The notes beneath the pieces were generated by a model. The model saw only the letters and a program-made list of their open reading frames with translations, was not told where the DNA came from and searched no databases. From Candidatus Eiseniibacteriota bacterium (lineage in GTDB: Bacteria > Eisenbacteria > RBG-16-71-46), in assembly GCA_005893365.1 (NCBI GenBank), contig VBPB01000186.1:1-8593 (forward strand): a stretch of DNA of 8,593 nt. The letters run 5' to 3'. Positions 6,795 to 8,593 of this stretch are shown here, in pieces. How positions within the stretch are numbered: position 1 is the first letter of the stretch; each line of letters begins with the position of its first letter. A program made the position numbers and the translations under genes.

Positions 6795-8593
6795 CAGACC
6801 CGGGGGCGACCGGCCCCGCGTCGACAGGTGTTGACCGCCATCCTCGTGCTCGGCGTCGCCCTCGCGGCGCCGCCGCGCCCCGCGTCCGCGCAGCCCGGCC
6901 TGCCGAACATCCCGGTCTGGTCGTACCCGGGCGCCTGGCATCCGGGGGTGGGCCGCGACACGATCGAGGCCCGGCCGCGCACCCTCACGGTGCGCTGGCT
7001 GCGCGACCCGGCCGCCGAGGCCCGCCCGGACTTCGGCGGTTATCGCATCTATCGCGGCACCAACCTCGGGGGCATCTGCGACACGTCGTCCATGGTCCTG
7101 ATGCGGCGTTTCTCGCGGCAGATCAGCGACTCGCTGTTCACCTGGCACTTCCCCGCGATCGCCGCCAACACGCCGGAATCCCAGCGGGTCGCGACCTTCA
7201 TCGACCCGGACTCCGCCGGCCGCTTCGTCAAGGTCCGCCGTCCGCTGGACGATCCGTGCCGCCACATCCAACCCACGTGCCCGGACTCGATCCTGGCGCT
7301 GATCCCGCCGCCCGGTCCCCACGACGGCTTCCGCACCTGGTACAGCATCACCTACGAGGCGCTCAACACGTCGTTCAACGACTACCTGGACCTGTTCGTG
7401 CCCGGGCCGATGGAGGTGCGGCGCGACGTGTCGGTGGATCGGGGCCCCGTCGCCGTCGCGGCCGGGGACGTGACCGGGGACGGCCTGGCGGACCTGGTGA
7501 CGGCGAACCAGACGGCCAACACCGTGTCCATCCGGCCCGGCCGCCGCGCCGAGAGCTGTCAGTTCGCGGACTTCGGCCCGCGCCGTGACCTGCCGACCGG
7601 CGCCGCTCCCCGCGCGGTGGCCATCGGGGACGTCAACCAGGATGAGATCGGCGACATCGTGGTCGCGAATGCCGGGGCCAAGACCGTCACCGTGTACCTG
7701 GGCAACGCCCAGGGCGCCCCGATCCCGGCGCCGGACGTCCCGCTGAACGGCACGCCGACGGCGATCGTCTTGGGCGACATCGATGGCGACGGCGTGCTCG
7801 ACATGGCGGTGACCAACGCCGACGGGCCCTCGGTGTCGGTGTGGCGAGGCAACGCGGACGGGACGTTCACGCCGGGGACCGAGGTGCCGACCACGCTCGC
7901 GGCGCCCTCCGCCCTGGCGCTCTCCGATCTGAACCTCGATCGCCATCCCGACCTGGTCCTGGTCTCGCCGGCGGGCGGCACCGTGGCCTGGCGGCTCGGC
8001 GATGGGAACGGCGGCTTCGGCCCCGAGAGCATGACCCCCGCCGGCCTGGGGGCGCGCGCCCTGGTGGTGGATGACATCAACGGCGACAACAAGGCGGACG
8101 TGATCGTCGCCAACGGCCTCGGGAACGACGTCGCCGTTCTGCGCGGCAACGGGGACGGGACCTTCGGCGTCGCCAGCCACTACCCGGCCGGCGCCGGCCC
8201 TTCCTCGCTCGCCATCCTCGATCTGGACTCGGAGGAGGACGGGTCGGTCTCCATCCTCTTCAACGACGGGTTCGGCTTCCCGACCCGGACCAACGCCCTG
8301 CTGCTCGGCCGGCCGGTCTCGCTGGTGGCCGCCGACTTCAGCCACGAGGGCCTGCCGGATCTGGGCGTGGCCGACTCCAGCGCCGATTCGGCGAAGGTGC
8401 TGTTCGGCCCCTCGAATCTCAACCACAAGGCCGCCAACATCTCGAACGACGTCGCCAACCCGACCGCGGATCCGGGCGCCCCGGCCGACGACCGCTACTT
8501 CGCCCACGCGGTCGCGCCCACCGGCGGACCGGCCGCGAACCTGGCGCGCGTGACCGTGGTCCCCAATCCCTACCGCGCGGTCGAGGCGTGGAA
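6786..8593 (+). CDS. Secreted FN3 plus seven-repeat FG-GAP/VCBS beta-propeller protein (3' partial)
   Basis: 602 complete codons are visible and the frame is still open at the window end. The N-terminus is a Sec signal peptide: arginine-rich start, hydrophobic VLTAILVLGVALAA, and likely cleavage after ASA (A35|Q36). Residues ~57-205 look like an FN3 domain (TVRWLRDP, then GGYRIYR at 84-90, WYSITYEAL at 185-193) with a long internal insertion containing four Cys (C97, C157, C163 and one near the cluster's edge may be fewer in the mature fold). Residues ~221-541 hold seven FG-GAP/VCBS repeats, enough for a seven-bladed propeller, with calcium-loop aspartates. After them comes a linker and VTVVPNPYR near the visible end, a motif that typically opens a C-terminal FlgD-Ig/sorting-like module in this type of protein; that module should lie beyond the window. 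Propellers of this kind commonly mediate binding or adhesion at the cell surface. The ligand is unknown. It is the last visible gene of the cluster and is translationally coupled to the lipoprotein before it. Confidence 0.88.
   Translation, partial: MMMQTRGRPAPRRQVLTAILVLGVALAAPPRPASAQPGLPNIPVWSYPGAWHPGVGRDTIEARPRTLTVRWLRDPAAEARPDFGGYRIYRGTNLGGICDTSSMVLMRRFSRQISDSLFTWHFPAIAANTPESQRVATFIDPDSAGRFVKVRRPLDDPCRHIQPTCPDSILALIPPPGPHDGFRTWYSITYEALNTSFNDYLDLFVPGPMEVRRDVSVDRGPVAVAAGDVTGDGLADLVTANQTANTVSIRPGRRAESCQFADFGPRRDLPTGAAPRAVAIGDVNQDEIGDIVVANAGAKTVTVYLGNAQGAPIPAPDVPLNGTPTAIVLGDIDGDGVLDMAVTNADGPSVSVWRGNADGTFTPGTEVPTTLAAPSALALSDLNLDRHPDLVLVSPAGGTVAWRLGDGNGGFGPESMTPAGLGARALVVDDINGDNKADVIVANGLGNDVAVLRGNGDGTFGVASHYPAGAGPSSLAILDLDSEEDGSVSILFNDGFGFPTRTNALLLGRPVSLVAADFSHEGLPDLGVADSSADSAKVLFGPSNLNHKAANISNDVANPTADPGAPADDRYFAHAVAPTGGPAANLARVTVVPNPYRAVEAW
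7446..8408 (+). repeat. Seven tandem FG-GAP/VCBS protein repeats
   Basis: The repeat is a strand of small hydrophobic residues, then an Asp-rich loop, then D-[LIV]-V-x-A-N, then a strand and a G-N-x-x-G-x-F turn. The first loop Asp falls at residues 228, 282, 331, 381, 430, 479 and 517. Loops read DVTGDGLAD, DVNQDEIGD, DIDGDGVLD, DLNLDRHPD, DINGDNKAD, DLDSEEDG and DFSHEGLPD. The first five keep the D-x3-D-x3-D calcium pattern. Repeat six is about 11 residues short and degenerate, and repeat seven has Glu at the middle acidic position. This is a repeat at protein level; DNA identity between units is low. Confidence 0.85.

Noticed and set aside
4356..8507. Two further long minus-strand open frames (4356-6335 and 6603-8507)
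   Set aside because: They have the same low-complexity composition and lie opposite recognisable plus-strand proteins. In GC-rich DNA stop codons are rare in antisense frames.

Overview
This is a GC-rich bacterial window carrying four consecutive plus-strand genes. All four look like exported, non-enzymatic or only weakly recognisable cell-surface proteins. The combination points to an uncultured, high-GC member of the FCB/Eisenbacteria-like lineages: a FlgD-Ig/T9SS-like C-terminal module, Trp-rich Ig/FN3 lipoproteins, a 'GGYRIYR' FN3 strand and a terminal 'VVPNPYR' motif. The taxonomic placement is inference from protein style, not from a marker gene.

Layout. (1) Positions 2-1945 hold the 3' part of a large secreted protein ending in a FlgD-Ig-like domain. 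It is closed by a strong GC hairpin terminator (1971-2002). (2) The 266-base gap after it holds that terminator, a candidate sigma70-type promoter (2138-2166) with a palindrome in its spacer, and a clear ribosome binding site. (3) Three tightly packed genes follow, probably one transcript: a 688-residue lipoprotein (2212-4278), a second lipoprotein of about 828 residues (4302-6789), and a secreted protein with a seven-repeat FG-GAP/VCBS beta-propeller (6786 to beyond the window end). The gaps are 23 bases and a 4-base ATGA overlap.

The most important annotation point is that the second lipoprotein gene is interrupted by a one-base frame change, most simply an extra G in the G5 run at 6291-6295. 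Upstream the coding frame is that of the ATG at 4302. Downstream the coding frame is shifted by one and ends at the TGA overlapping the next start. The unshifted frame happens to have no stop all the way into the next gene, so a naive translation from 4302 gives a false fusion of two proteins running off the window.

The two lipoproteins share an N-terminal plan (Cys-anchored, TAAP, W-x-G-x-D-x-DG, then an F-x-I-x-x-VD strand) and look like diverged paralogs. The first gene and the second lipoprotein also seem to share a Rossmann-like segment resembling glutamine-amidotransferase/ThuA-type folds. A joint role in the envelope or extracellular space is plausible, but no substrate, enzyme activity or named pathway can be read from the sequence. 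I saw no RNA genes, CRISPR, insertion sequences or other mobile elements.
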